Positions 11,260 through 21,597 of a DNA stretch of 64,000 nt are shown in pieces. A program made the translations under genes and the position numbers. Every line of letters begins with the position of its first letter. Position 1 is the stretch's first letter. The notes under the pieces were generated by a model that saw only the letters and a list, made by a program, of their open reading frames with translations, was not told the origin of the DNA and did no database searches. The DNA comes from Schistocerca nitens. Its lineage: Eukaryota; Arthropoda; Insecta; Orthoptera; Acrididae. Location of the stretch: positions 12,894,501 to 12,958,500 of the forward strand of contig NC_064621.1 of assembly GCF_023898315.1 (NCBI RefSeq). The letters run 5' to 3'.

Positions 11260-11580
11260 TTATTCCGCATGAAATGCTCTAAGATCTCGGTGTGCGTATA
11301 GCCCAATAATTTTGTTAGTTCTACGATGTTGTAACAAATACGCCCCAGGATGCGGTATGTTAACAATTATATAAGGTCCTTCATATAGCAGACGCTACTT
11401 AGCGTTGCGTCGTTTGAGTGCTACAGATTTATGATGAGTACGAAGTAGTACAAGCATTCCTACCTCGAATTTTTGTTTTCTTTTTATTATGTTTCTGTGA
11501 TGTTTGTTTCGTATCTGTGCGTGATGTGTCAGCGTAGTCAAAACTTCTTTTATTTTCTGTTCAGGTGTGATTTCCCTTAG
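11260..11580 (-). pseudogene. pol: integrase C-terminal GPY/F module, broken
   Basis: The integrase tail continues here in a frame shifted by one base from 11561-11830. The reading is Lys/Arg-rich and includes EGPY near 11371-11382, the hallmark of the GPY/F module that follows the integrase core in gypsy-class elements and is thought to bind target DNA or mediate oligomerisation. An in-frame TAG lies at 11395-11397, just before the GPY motif, and the frame ends at a TAA at 11260-11262. There is no recognisable chromodomain after the GPY module. The identical stop is present in copy 2. I infer that pol formerly ended close to 11260. Confidence 0.6.
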
Positions 11581-11830
11581 GTAATGGTTCTATCCACTGA
11601 TCGTTCTGTTTGCAATTGAACATGATCTCGTTAGGTGTGTAATTTGTATCGTAAATATTTATGTTATTGTGTACGTCTTCGAAAAGACTTAGGTAGGACA
11701 CCCAATTAGTATGTTTTGATGAAATATAGGTCCTCATGAATCGGTTTAATTCTCGGAAAAGTCTCTCAGTCGCGTTACATTGTGGACTAAACTTTGAAAT
11801 AGATATACTTTTAATGTTATTGTCCTTCAA
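11561..11830 (-). pseudogene. pol: end of integrase catalytic core (third acidic residue)
   Basis: This 89-codon frame picks up where the preceding frame breaks. It begins in the middle of the integrase core and contains SPQCNATER, whose Glu (codon 11767-11765) aligns with the Glu of the DDE triad; related insect elements have PQ.NA.ER at this place. The apparent first codon is TTG, so it is not an independent gene but the shifted continuation of pol. It ends at a TGA because the frame changes again near 11578. Upstream it overlaps the end of the previous frame by four bases. Confidence 0.75.
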
Positions 11831-13581
11831 GAAATTTCTCCATTTGTACCCAGAGTAGTATGCTGATCTGACAGAATTGCTTTAGGTTTTCCCACGTGCG
11901 TCAGGTAATCACTTGAGAATCTTCGTATTATAGCACTTGCAGTGGCGGATTTTAAAGCATAAAGTTTTACATGTTTAGAAAATATATCGTAAAAAGCCAA
12001 GATATATTTGACGCCTCCAGAGCTTGCTGGATGCGGTCCACTGATGTCAGTACACAGAATTTCCAGGGGTTTACTGGGTAAAATAGAATGTAAATCTGTC
12101 TTTGTGGATAAATTCCGAGGTTTTGATTTTTGACATATGACACATGTTTTCAGTTCCCTGTAAATTTTCCTTCTCATATTGCTAAAATAACAGTATGTGC
12201 TGAGCTTTGCTAAACACTTCTTCGTCCCATAATGACCCCAAACTAAGTGTGTGTGCCAAATTAGATTACGTTCAGACTCTTTGGGAATGCATACACACCA
12301 GTTAGTAGCATTTGAATGTCGGCGATAAAATAACACATCATTGTGTAACTTGTAATACTTAGTCAAAGGATGATTGTGTTTTTCTAACAGTAATGTTATT
12401 ATCTTATACCAGTGAGGATCAGATTTTTGTAATTTAGCCATGTTTCTGCACATATCAATATAATATTGGTGATACTGCTTGTCTTGCATTAAGAGAATCC
12501 TGTAGTCATTTATATTTTCTAAGTCACTGTTGGTTTCATTCATACCTTGTGGAAGTCTAGACAAAGCATCGGCAATGGTGTTGTCCTTACCTTTTATGTA
12601 CTTAATTTCAAAAGAGTAGTTCTGAAGTGTAACTGCCCATCGTGATAGTCTAGGATGTACAAGTTTACAAGTTAACAAAAATGTCAGGGCCTGGTGGTCG
12701 GTGTAAATTACTGTATGTTTTCCAAATAAATAATAATTGAATTTCTTGAATGCCCATACTATGGAAAGTGTTTCTAACTCAGTAGTGGAGTATGTACGCT
12801 CACATTCAGATAGAGTACGACTCGCAAACCCAATAATTCTTATCTGTTCCTTATCTTTATTCTTTACAACTTGAAATAAGCAACATCCCAAACCAGTACG
12901 TGAAGCGTCACAAGTCATACAAAAATCTAAATTGAAATCTGGATGGCTCAATAAGTTTGCATTCACTAAAGCATGTTTAATTGTATTAAAGTCATTCTGG
13001 CACTGTTCCGACCAGATCCAAACTTGATTCTTTCTGAGTAGATTTAGCAGATGTTTACTGTTCAAAAGTGGTTGTGGCAAAAAACGTCTGAAAAATGAAC
13101 ATAGCCCAAGGAATGATTTTAACTGCTTTTTAGTTCGAGGACTAGGAAAGTTTCTGATAGCATCTAATTTACTGGGATCAGGACGTATGCCCTGTGAATT
13201 AATGATATGTCCTAAATATTTTATCTCACAGCAACCAAACTTTGATTTTCTAAGATTGGCTGTGACTCCAGCTTGTGCAAATTTTTCTAAAATTCTTTGA
13301 AGTGTGTCAAGGTGTTCATTCCAAGACTGTGTAGCTATCAGTATATCATCAACATAGTGTGTGACTGTCTCAACTAAATCATCGCCAAGCACGGTATCCA
13401 GGGCTGTAATGAATACCCCAGAACTGACATTCAGTCCGAAAGGTAGAACACAAAACTGATAGGTTCGCCCCCCGAACATAAATGCAGTATATTTCCGAGA
13501 ATCAGGAGTGATACTCACCTGCCAAAATGAATTAGCGAGATCTATTGTGGAAAAATATTTTGCATCTAGAAATTTCTGTAA
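11827..13581 (-). pseudogene. pol: reverse transcriptase core, RNase H and integrase N-terminal part
   Basis: The frame is open directly after the stop at 13582-13584, so it is the continuation of the protease-RT frame. Numbering from the Met at 13518, the RT catalytic YVDD is at residues 55-58 (13356-13345), and the first catalytic Asp lies just before that Met, in STIDLAN. RNase H acidic residues are about D204, E249 and D274, ending with IADALSR near 317-321. Integrase follows with the zinc-binding H424-x4-H429 and C459-x2-C462, and the first two core acids in CTDISGP (about 491) and LSDQ (about 551). The frame is then lost by a one-base shift near 11862-11868, before the third acid. The translation is identical in copy 2, at 40889-42643. 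Confidence 0.9.
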
Positions 13582-14673
13582 TTACTCTTCTAAATTTTCG
13601 GGTTTTGTGTGAACTGGTAAAATTATTTCATTAATTGCTCGTGCGTCTAACACTAACCTGATGCTTCCATTTGATTTTTTGACAACAAGTAGAGGACTAC
13701 AGTAAGGTGAGGTGGATGGTTCAATGACCTTCCAGTCTAACATTTGTTTTAATTCTTGCCACACAGCAGGTCGTTGAGATAACGGTACTTTATATGTCTT
13801 GTGGTAGAAGATCTTGTGAGGCTTAACTTCAATCTTGTACGCATACGTGTTGATAACACCTATTTGCTTGGCAAAAACTTGTAAATATTTGGATAACACT
13901 TCCTGTAGTTTTATACGTTCATGTGCACTGAGAGCTGTAGCTTCATTTATCTTATGATCAAGCAATGTTTTCAAGTCCATTAGCTCTGTGTCAAATGAGT
14001 GTGTGTGCGTGTCTTGAATGTCATTGTCAAGTACTAACTGAACCTTGTACCCTGTACAGTGTTTGTCATGCTTTAGAGTTCTCCTGTCCAAATCAATAAT
14101 AATTACACTGCCTCTATCATTTAAAATACATTTACCTTTGGAGAAGTCTATAATGCAGTCCTTCTCGCTCATAATATCTATTCCTAATATGCAATTTGTC
14201 ACAAGGTTTTGTACAACCAGGAATGGCCATTGTACGGTTCCATTACCTATTTTAATGTTTACAAAAACTTGCTTCGTAACCCTACATGACTTATTACCTA
14301 GTGCAGTAGTTATTTTACAGTTTTGGGCAGGAAACTCAGGCACAGGTTCCAATTCACACATCTTTTTATAGAAATTAAAAGACAAAACGCTCACAGCTGC
14401 ACCTGTATCTAGAATAATAGTAGTTGGAATCCCACCTACTACACCAGTGGTAGATGCTAAAACAATTTCATTTGTGTTTGAACGACATTGGGTACTGTCT
14501 TGTAAAAGTTCATCTGATATATTGTTATTGTGGTTGTATCTTATAAATAAAACAGGTAATTTTTGTTTAGAATTATTCGGCATATCATTATTCTGATGTT
14601 CAACTGTGGTGCCAAATAACTGATTAACATTGAAGTCGCCCCCCAAGAATTCCTCAGCCACGACCTGGGGCAT
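13582..14673 (-). pseudogene. pol: aspartic protease and N-terminal part of reverse transcriptase
   Basis: This part opens at an ATG (14673) 14 bases after the gag stop, in the -1 frame relative to gag. The protease active site DTGAAVSVLS begins at residue 89 (14409), followed by the ILGIDIM flap-distal motif typical of retroviral-type proteases. The RT N-terminus follows, with SPYCSPLLVVKKSNGSIRLV and then DARAIN in the last third. The frame ends at a TAA (13582-13584) in the RT fingers/palm region, after PENLEE. Reading continues in the same frame immediately afterwards, so this is a point nonsense mutation rather than a natural end. Readthrough is possible but there is no evidence for it. 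Copy 2 has the same stop. Confidence 0.9.
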
Positions 14674-14687
14674 AGAAGTGACTGTTT

Positions 14688-16577
14688 CTAGTTTGTTGGA
14701 TTAGCATTTGTACTAGGTACTGACACAGATTGAGGTTGTGTGTCAGGTGTCATTTCTATTATATTCACATTCGGATATTGCCTATTGTGATCTCCAAACT
14801 TTTGCGGTTGTTGTTGCTGTTGCGCATTATAACTTACCTGTCGGTCATAAGGTATGCTCCAATTATGTCCTGGTGGCTGCTGTGGCAAAGCAGTGTTTGA
14901 ATGAAAGTACTGATCGTTACGAGTCCAGCCTTGACGCTGTCTTGGCTCGTAGTTATTATTATTTCTGTTTCTGTTTGTGTTTTTGTTGTTGCCTATGTAT
15001 CTGTTGTTACCGTTGTAGTTATTACCGCGGTGCCTTTTGTATGGATTGCCGCATGAAGTGTTATTACTGTTGTAACTATTGTTTGTATTGGAATACGCGT
15101 GTTGATTTTGATTTCCGTATTGAGACGGCATGTGAGTTTGCTGTTTTTGTTGTACCGCGTATCCAACTGTGGGCGCGCCAGAATTGAGTTGGCAAGCCTG
15201 CATGTTTTTCATTCCACTAGTGTAAACATTGTGGCTGCTGTTTTGCCGCGCGAAGCGCTGATCTTCAAGTAACATGTCAACCGAATCTAAAGCTGTTAAA
15301 AAATAATCTGAATCGTCATCCGGGATATGTAGGAGTTTTTCTTTAATGTTGAAAGGCAATTTGGCCTTCAACGCACGGAGTATATCGCGTGTTGCGACTG
15401 GTTCGTCTAAAAAGTGTCCCATGTTCAAGTATTTTTCAAAATATCTGCGTAAGTTGCCATCTTTACTGTTAAAAGTTTCAGGTTCTAGAATTTGTCTTCT
15501 GAGTCGCTCCTGGACGGATTGCGACCAGAATTTGTTCAGAAAAGCACGTTCAAACTCACTGTACGTGGTACATACGTCAGCTTGACTGTATGCCCAGACA
15601 GCTGCATCGCCTTGGATGTAACCGACAATATATGAAATCTTTTTCCGGTCACACCAAGTGCGTGGAAATGCGTTACTAAAAGATTTAAGAAAAATCACCG
15701 GATGAATGGTTCGGTTTTCTGGGATAAAAATCTGAAATTGCCTGTGTTTCATTAAGCTTTCTTCTTCCTTTGCATTGTGATATGGATTTGTTCCACTGTA
15801 ATTACTGCAATGTTCAGCTGGCGAGTAATTACAATAATGTTGCTGTGGTTTACCATGATAATAGCTTGTATTTGTGTTTGTACATCGTGGTATGTGTTGT
15901 AGTCGTGGTGTGTTTTGTTCTTGTGTGTTTGTCGTGTGCGGTATGTGTGTGTCATACTCGAATGTATATTGGTTCCTGAACTGTACATTTTGACTGATAT
16001 ATTCGTTACATTCAGACTGTGGTCGATCGGTGAATTGTGTCATTGGTCCAGTGACGGATTGTACTGCGTCACTGATCAGCTGTTTGTTATTAGTAATGTA
16101 TTGCGCTACGGAGTCGTGCACAATTGTTGGTAAATTTTCACGTAGGCATCTATCAAAATGTTTGTCTTTGTTCACTACCCAATCATGAAATTCTTTATTA
16201 ATGTTTTGAAAATGAGCTGTAGCATCAGATTGTAAGATGTCAGTCAGGTGTTGTTCAACAATGTCAAATTTATTCTGTACGTCAGTAATTCGTTTTTCAA
16301 TGTTGTCGTGTACTGAAGGATATGTTTGAATTTGTTCAGTAAGAACTTCACACGTGACATTAAGATTTGTTACTTGTGTCTGTAAAAGTGCTACGTCAGT
16401 TGTAGTCTTTTCTTGTGTCGTATTAAGCTGGGAAAATTTAGTACTGAGTTCAGTCATCTGTTTGGTCAGTGTGGCGTCTATAAGTTCCACACGTTTACAT
16501 AAAGTGTCATTACTCGTCTTGAATGCTATGAGGTCAGATTTAATTTCGTCATTTTGTGTCTGTAAGGTTCCATGTTT
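14688..16577 (-). pseudogene. gag, main part
   Basis: The frame is open from at least 16577 to the TAG at 14688-14690; a GTG at 16490 is not a convincing start. The first ~110 residues are a heptad-rich coiled coil. The middle (about residues 245-410 counted from 16490) carries a retrotransposon gag core with an FLKSFSNAF segment, WAYSQ and ERAFLNKFWSQSVQERLRRQ. The C-terminal ~170 residues are rich in Asn, Gln and Tyr with scattered Arg, and have no CCHC zinc knuckle, so nucleic-acid binding would rest on the basic NR/RG-type tail. It is preceded by a second frame (16526-16891) that reads as its N-terminus, so a frame change separates them. Copy 2 differs by three residues. Confidence 0.8.
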
Positions 16578-16891
16578 TCGGCGTTCTGTTTCATTATCAT
16601 TTGTAACATGTCGGCAATGTTTACCGTTTGCAACGTCTGTGCCCCCGCCGCGTCATTAGACGTGACGTCATGCATTAACATGGGCTCTGACTGAGACTTT
16701 GAAATTTTTGTGGTGGACGGCCTATTGTCAAAATTTCCGTCAACACTTGCGTCAATGTTTGATAAATCGTCACTACCGGTTGCTGTCGTAAAGTCATTTT
16801 CTAACATTTGTCTCTCGTCCGAGTCGGATTGTGTCTGAATAGTACGTCTTTGCTGTTCCATTTTTGCGTATTGATTTCTAGTCATTACCAT
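16526..16891 (-). pseudogene. gag N-terminal segment in another frame
   Basis: This 121-codon frame begins with a good ATG (16891), preceded in frame by a stop, and reads into the start of the main gag region. Its first ~100 residues are polar and acidic, like a gag N-terminus. In the last ~16 codons its sequence overlaps the main gag frame, which is one base back (-1) and already open there. The switch point lies somewhere in 16526-16620; a run of four A on the minus strand, near 16575-16578, is one candidate. Either an old indel split gag, or translation shifts frame here. Both copies have it. Confidence 0.55.
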
Positions 16892-17253
16892 GCCACACGT
16901 GATTTATGTTTCAAGAAAATATTTGACACTGATTTTAAAATGAAATGCAGTTGAGCATGAATCGCTCGTAGCAACAATGGCTGTCCCGTTAATTTAAAAA
17001 TATAAACTGAATTTGAGATTATTGGTAATGGCTGCTGGCCATGTTACATCATATCGTACAGAAGTCGGCCATATTGTACACTCGTGTATTGGTATTGTTG
17101 GATACGTTATTGTTTAGGAAAAAGTGCTAAGAATGAAATTTGTTACTGAAAACTGTTATGCGCGAAAGAAACACTACAGAATTTACTGAAAAGCTAATAC
17201 ACTGAATTATACGTCTGGTCAAGCCTGCTAATGCAAAGATGCTGCGTGTTACC

Positions 17254-17430
17254 TTATTTTGCTGGAAGCTTCATTGCGTCTTCCGGCAAAACTTTAGAAT
17301 TGGAAAATATCTTCAGATTTTCATTATCTCTCATACATTCACGTCCAGGTCCAGAAAGTTGATTTTTGACATGAAACAAAGAGAACAATGTAACAAATGA
17401 CAAAATAACAAGTCCGACACGCAGTAGCCA
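17254..17430 (-). other. Leader open frame with a hydrophobic segment
   Basis: Directly downstream of the LTR end there is an open frame of about 59 codons. Its beginning is strongly hydrophobic (LLRVGLVILSFVTLFSLF), like a signal-anchor, followed by a polar stretch. There is no ATG before the hydrophobic part; only a non-standard TTG at the LTR edge. After the TAA a donor-like AAG/GTAACA follows. It overlaps the primer-binding site. It may be fortuitous, or a scrap of a captured gene or of a spliced env leader. It is unchanged in copy 2. Confidence 0.2.
17413..17430 (-). other. Primer-binding-site candidate, copy 1
   Basis: On the minus strand the 5' LTR ends in TTTTGTA, followed by one T and then TGGCTACTGCGTGTCGGA. 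TGG is the complement of the tRNA CCA end, and the position is right for a PBS. I could not match the following bases to a tRNA I know; complementarity resembles a tRNA 3' end but the spacing to a T-arm is one base off. Confidence 0.5.
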
Positions 17431-17431
17431 A

Positions 17432-18135
17432 TACAAAATAAATAAAAATAAAATGGAATAAAATATTAATGATTAATTATTCTGTATGTATGATGATTCG
17501 TTGTAATTGGTATTTGCTTATCTGGAACGTGGACGTTTAATTATTCGGTATCAGACGCTTGACAATGGCTATTTGGAAAAGGCAATGTAACTCGTAGTTG
17601 ACCGTGAAAGAAAACTGAAATAATCGGACTTCGTAATTAAATCGTTTGCAAAGACTGCTGCGGTAGGTACGGACTCATGATCTAATCTCAATATTACAAT
17701 GATTTGCCAGCCATGCCAATACGTCGTACAGAGGTGATTGTCTACTAAACATAAAAAAGTTACACAGTTAGTTAAATCAGATATATTCAATGAAATAGCC
17801 TACAGTTCATAATCCTACTTACTTTTATAAATATAAATTCATTACAGAATCGAGTGCCTAGTGTGGTTGCAACTCGCAGTATTCTTCTATAACATGAAAA
17901 TATGGCGGTGTGCCAGACAATAAAATAAAATACGTGCTTCTCGCACCACTTCTACCTGAGCTCTCCCTCTCTTAATCAAACATAAGAGTAACGTAATTAT
18001 TCTTTTGTCTTTATCAGCGACACAGCGCTGCAGTTGTGTGCCATAGGCTTTATTTATTAGTCACTGATTATTTATTTAATTAATATTTCGCGTTTCCGCG
18101 GAAACACACGCTCGGCATGCAAATGTGCCTTTATA
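17432..18135 (-). repeat. 5' LTR, copy 1
   Basis: This is the 704-bp partner of 8651-9354. On the minus strand it starts TATAAAGGC next to the target duplication and ends TTTTGTA next to the PBS candidate. The last bases differ from the 3' LTR (TTTTATA), the only change in the terminal hexamer. It should drive transcription of gag and pol on the minus strand. Confidence 0.95.
17822..17829 (-). promoter_or_regulatory. TATA-like box in the 5' LTR
   Basis: TATAAAAG on the minus strand, 306 bases into the LTR, is a plausible core promoter. Several insect gypsy elements use TATA-less initiator promoters instead, and TATAAAGG also occurs at the very start of the LTR, so this is tentative. Confidence 0.3.
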
Positions 18136-18139
18136 AGGT
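18136..18139. repeat. Target-site duplication, right, copy 1
   Basis: AGGT follows the element's last base and continues as satellite (AGGTGCATCGGAATG). It pairs with the left copy at 8647-8650. Confidence 0.85.
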
Positions 18140-21100
18140 GCATCGGAATGTGAAAGTGGTGACACAGGAAACGCTGAAACATGGACAGTATGAACACTCA
18201 GTCTTCTTGTACTTATGTCGTCAGTGGATACAGTAAAGCTGCAGAGGTGCATCAGAATGTAAAACTGGCAACAGAGGAAACGCTCAAAACATAGACAGTA
18301 AGAAGACACAGTCTTCTTGTACTTAAGTCGGCACTGTATCTCTTATATTTAATTCCGATACAATTTCTGTGCTTCATCGTCAACGTGAAGGTCCAAGGGA
18401 TAAAGTAAACCTGCAGAGGTGCATCGGAATGTAAAACTGGTGACACAGGAAACGCTCAAGGCGTAGACAGCAGGAAGACTTTGTCTTCATGTACTTAAGT
18501 CGGCAGTGTGTCTCTTATATTTAATTCCGATGCAATTTCCGTGTTTCAACGTCAATGTGAAGGTCCAAGGGATACAGTGAACCTGCAGATGTGCATCGGA
18601 ATGTAAAACTGGTGACACAGAAAACGCTCTAAACATAGACAGAAAGAAGACACTTTCTTCTTGTACTTAAATCGCCATTGTGCCTTTTATATTTAATTCC
18701 GATGCAATTTCTATGTTTCATCGTCACTGTGAAGGTCCAAGGGATACAGTAAACCTGCAGAGGTGCATCGGAATGTAAAACTGGTGACACAGGAAACGCT
18801 CAAAACATAGACAGTAGGAAGACTCAGTCTTCCTGTACTTCAGTCGGCATTGTGTCTCTTATATTTAATTCCGATGCAATTTCTGTGTTTCATCGTCAAT
18901 GGGAAGGCCCAAGGGATACAGTAACATGCAGAGGTGCATCGAAATGTAAAACTGGTGACACAGGAAACGGCCAAAAGATAGACAGTAGGAAGACTCAGTC
19001 TGCCTGTACTTAAGTCGACATTGTGTCTCTTATATTTAATTCCGATGCAATTTCTGTGTTTCATCGTCAATGGGAATGTCCAAGGGATACAGTAAACCTG
19101 CAGATGTGGATCGGAATGTAAAACTGCTGACACAGGAAGCGCTCAAATCATTAACAGTAGGAAGACTCAGTGTTCCTGTCCTTAAGTCGGCATTGTGTCT
19201 CTTATATTTAATTCCGATGCAATTTCTGTGTTTCATCGTCAATGGGAAGGTCCAAGGGATACATTAACCTGCAGAGGTGCATCGGAATGTAAAACTGGTG
19301 ACACAGGAAGCGCTCAAAACATAGACCCTAAAAGACTCAGTTTTCTTGTACTTAAGTCGGCATTGTGTCTCTTATGTTTAATTCAGATGCAATATCTGTG
19401 TTTCATCGTCACTGTGACGGTCCAAGGGATACAGTAAACCTGCAGATGTGCATGGCAATGTAAAACTGGCGACACAGGAAACGCTCAAAACATAGACAGT
19501 AGGAAGACTCAGTCTTCCTGTACTTAAGTCGGCATTGTGACTCTTATATTTAATTCCAATGCAATTTCTGTGTTTCATCGTCAATGGGAAGGTCCAACGG
19601 TACAGTAAACCTGCGGAGGTGCATCGGAATGTAAAACTGGTGACACAGGAAACGCTCAAAACATACACCCTAAGAAGACTCAGTTTTCTTGTACTTAAAT
19701 CGGCATTGTGTCTCTTATATTTAATTCCGATGCAATTTCTGTGTTTCATCGTCACTGTGAAGGTCCAGGGGATACAGTAAACCTGCAGAGGTGCATCGGA
19801 ATGTAAAACTGGTGACACAGGAAACGCTCAAATCATTAACAGTAGGAAGACTCAGTGTTCCTGACCTTAAGTCATCATTGTGTCTCTTGTATTTAATTCC
19901 GATGCAATTTCTGTGTCTCATCGTCACTGTGAAGGTCCAAGGGATACAGTAAACCTGCAGAGGTGCATCGGAATGTAAAATGGTGACACAGGAAACGCTC
20001 AAAACATAGACAGTAGGAAGACTCAGTCTTCCTCTACTTCAGTCGGCATTGTGTCTCTTATATTTAATTCCGATGCAATTTCTATGTTTCATCGTCAATG
20101 GGAAGGCCCAAGGGATACAGTAACACGCAGAGGTGCATCGGAATGTAAAACTGGTGACACAGGAAACGGCCAAAACATAGACAGTAGGAAGACTCAGTCT
20201 GCCTGAACTTAAGTCGACATTGTGTCTATTATATTTAATTCCGATGCAATTTCTGTGTTTCATCGTCAATGGGAAGGTCCAAGGGATACAGTAACCTGCA
20301 GAGGTGCATCGGAATGTAAAACTGGTGACACAGCAAACGCTCAAATCATTAACAGTAGGAGGACTCAGTTTTCTTGTACTTAAGTCGGCATTGTGTCTCT
20401 TATATTTAATTCCGATGCAATTTCTGTGTTTCATCGTCACTGTGACGGTCCAACGGATACAGTTAACCTGCAGAGGTGCATTGGAATGTAAAATTGTTGA
20501 CACAGGAAAAGCTCGTAACATAGACAGAAAGAAGACTTGTTCTTCTTGTACTTAAGTCGGCATTGTGTCTCATATATTTCGTTCCGATGCAATTTCTGTC
20601 TTTCATCGTGAATGTGAAAGTCCAAGAGATTCAGTAAACCTGCAGAGGTGCATCGGAATGAAAAACTGGTGACACAGGAAACGCTCAAAACATAGACAGA
20701 AAGAAGACACTTTCTTCTTGTACTTAAATCGCCATTGTGCCTCTTATATTTAATTCCGATGCAATTTCTGTGTTTCATCGTCACTGTGAAGGTCCAAGGG
20801 ATACAGTAAACCTGCAGAGGTGCATCGGAATGTAAAAGTGGTGACACAGGAAACGCTCAAACATGAACAGTATGAAGACTCAGTCTTATTGTACTTAAGT
20901 CGGCAGTGTTTCGTTTACATTTCATTCCGATGCAATTTCTGTGTTTCATCGTCAATGTGAAGGTCCAAGGGATACAGGAAACCTGCAGAGGTGCATCGGA
21001 ATGTCAAATTGGTGACACAGGAAACGCTCAAAACATAGACAGTAAAATAACTCAGTCTTCTTGTACTTAAGTCGGCATTGTGTCTCTTATATTTACATGC

Positions 21101-21476
21101 GACGCAATTTCTGTGTTTCATCGTCAATGTGAAGGTCCAAGGGATACAGTAAAGCAGCAAAGGTGCATCGGAATGTAAGAGTGTGGACACACGAAACGCT
21201 CAAACATGGACAGTAAGAAGACTCAGTCTTCTTGTACTTAAGTGGGCAGTGTGTCGCTTACATTTAATTCCGATGCAATTTCTGTGTTTCATCGTCAATG
21301 TGAATGTCCAAGGGATACAGTAAACCTGCAGAGGTGCATCGGAATGTAAAACTGGTGACACAGGAAACGCTCAAAGCATAGACAGCAAGAAGACTCAGTC
21401 TTCTTGTAGTTAAGTCGGCACTGTGTCTCTTATATTTACATGCGACGCAATTTCTGTGTTTCATCGTCAATGCGAA

Positions 21477-21597
21477 GGTCCAAGGGATAAAACGGGTGAC
21501 ACAGGAAACGATGGAAATATCTTCTTTTACTTAAATCGCCATTGTTCCTCTTATATTTAATTCGGATGCAAATTCCGTGTTTCATCGTCAATGTGAA
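21477..21597. repeat. 121-bp truncated marker monomer
   Basis: The distance between successive GGTCCAAGGG landmarks here is 121 instead of 172 bp. Two internal segments are missing, leaving GGATAAAACGGGTGACAC and GATGGAAATATCTTC. The same short monomer recurs at 24343-24463, 50540-50660 and 52370-52490, so it marks copies of a higher-order block. Confidence 0.85.

Larger units (their letters stand above)
16892..17431 (-). other. 5' leader, copy 1
   Basis: These 540 bp lie between the 5' LTR and the first gag ATG. They hold the PBS candidate and a short hydrophobic open frame (17254-17430). Nothing else can be assigned. Packaging and dimerisation signals would be expected here but cannot be recognised by eye. 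Confidence 0.6.
8651..18135 (-). mobile_element. Ty3/gypsy-type LTR retrotransposon, copy 1 (defective)
   Basis: The element is 9,485 bp, lies on the minus strand, and is bounded by two 704-bp LTRs without length difference. Between them, in transcription order, are a PBS candidate, a leader, gag, pol (protease DTGA, reverse transcriptase YVDD, RNase H, HHCC integrase with GPY module), a 1.9-kb unassigned region and a polypurine tract. The order RT-RNase H-integrase places it in Ty3/gypsy. Termini are TATAAA and TTTATA instead of TG and CA, and the target duplication is 4 bp (AGGT). Gag and pol are broken by stops and frame changes, so it is non-autonomous at best. The inserted target is a 172-bp satellite monomer. 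I cannot name the family without a database search. Confidence 0.95.

Noticed and set aside
11184-11366. 60-codon minus-strand frame near the pol end
   Set aside because: It is out of frame with the GPY-module reading in the same place, which explains the sequence better.
14045-14371. 108-codon plus-strand frame over the protease
   Set aside because: It is antisense to protease-RT and has no independent support.
14738-15187. 149-codon Cys/Tyr-rich open frame on the plus strand (and its copy at 43800-44249)
   Set aside because: It is the antisense shadow of the Asn/Gln-rich gag tail; its odd composition follows from that.
15752-15988. 78-codon minus-strand frame inside gag
   Set aside because: It lies in another frame over the gag coding sequence, which has clear gag features.
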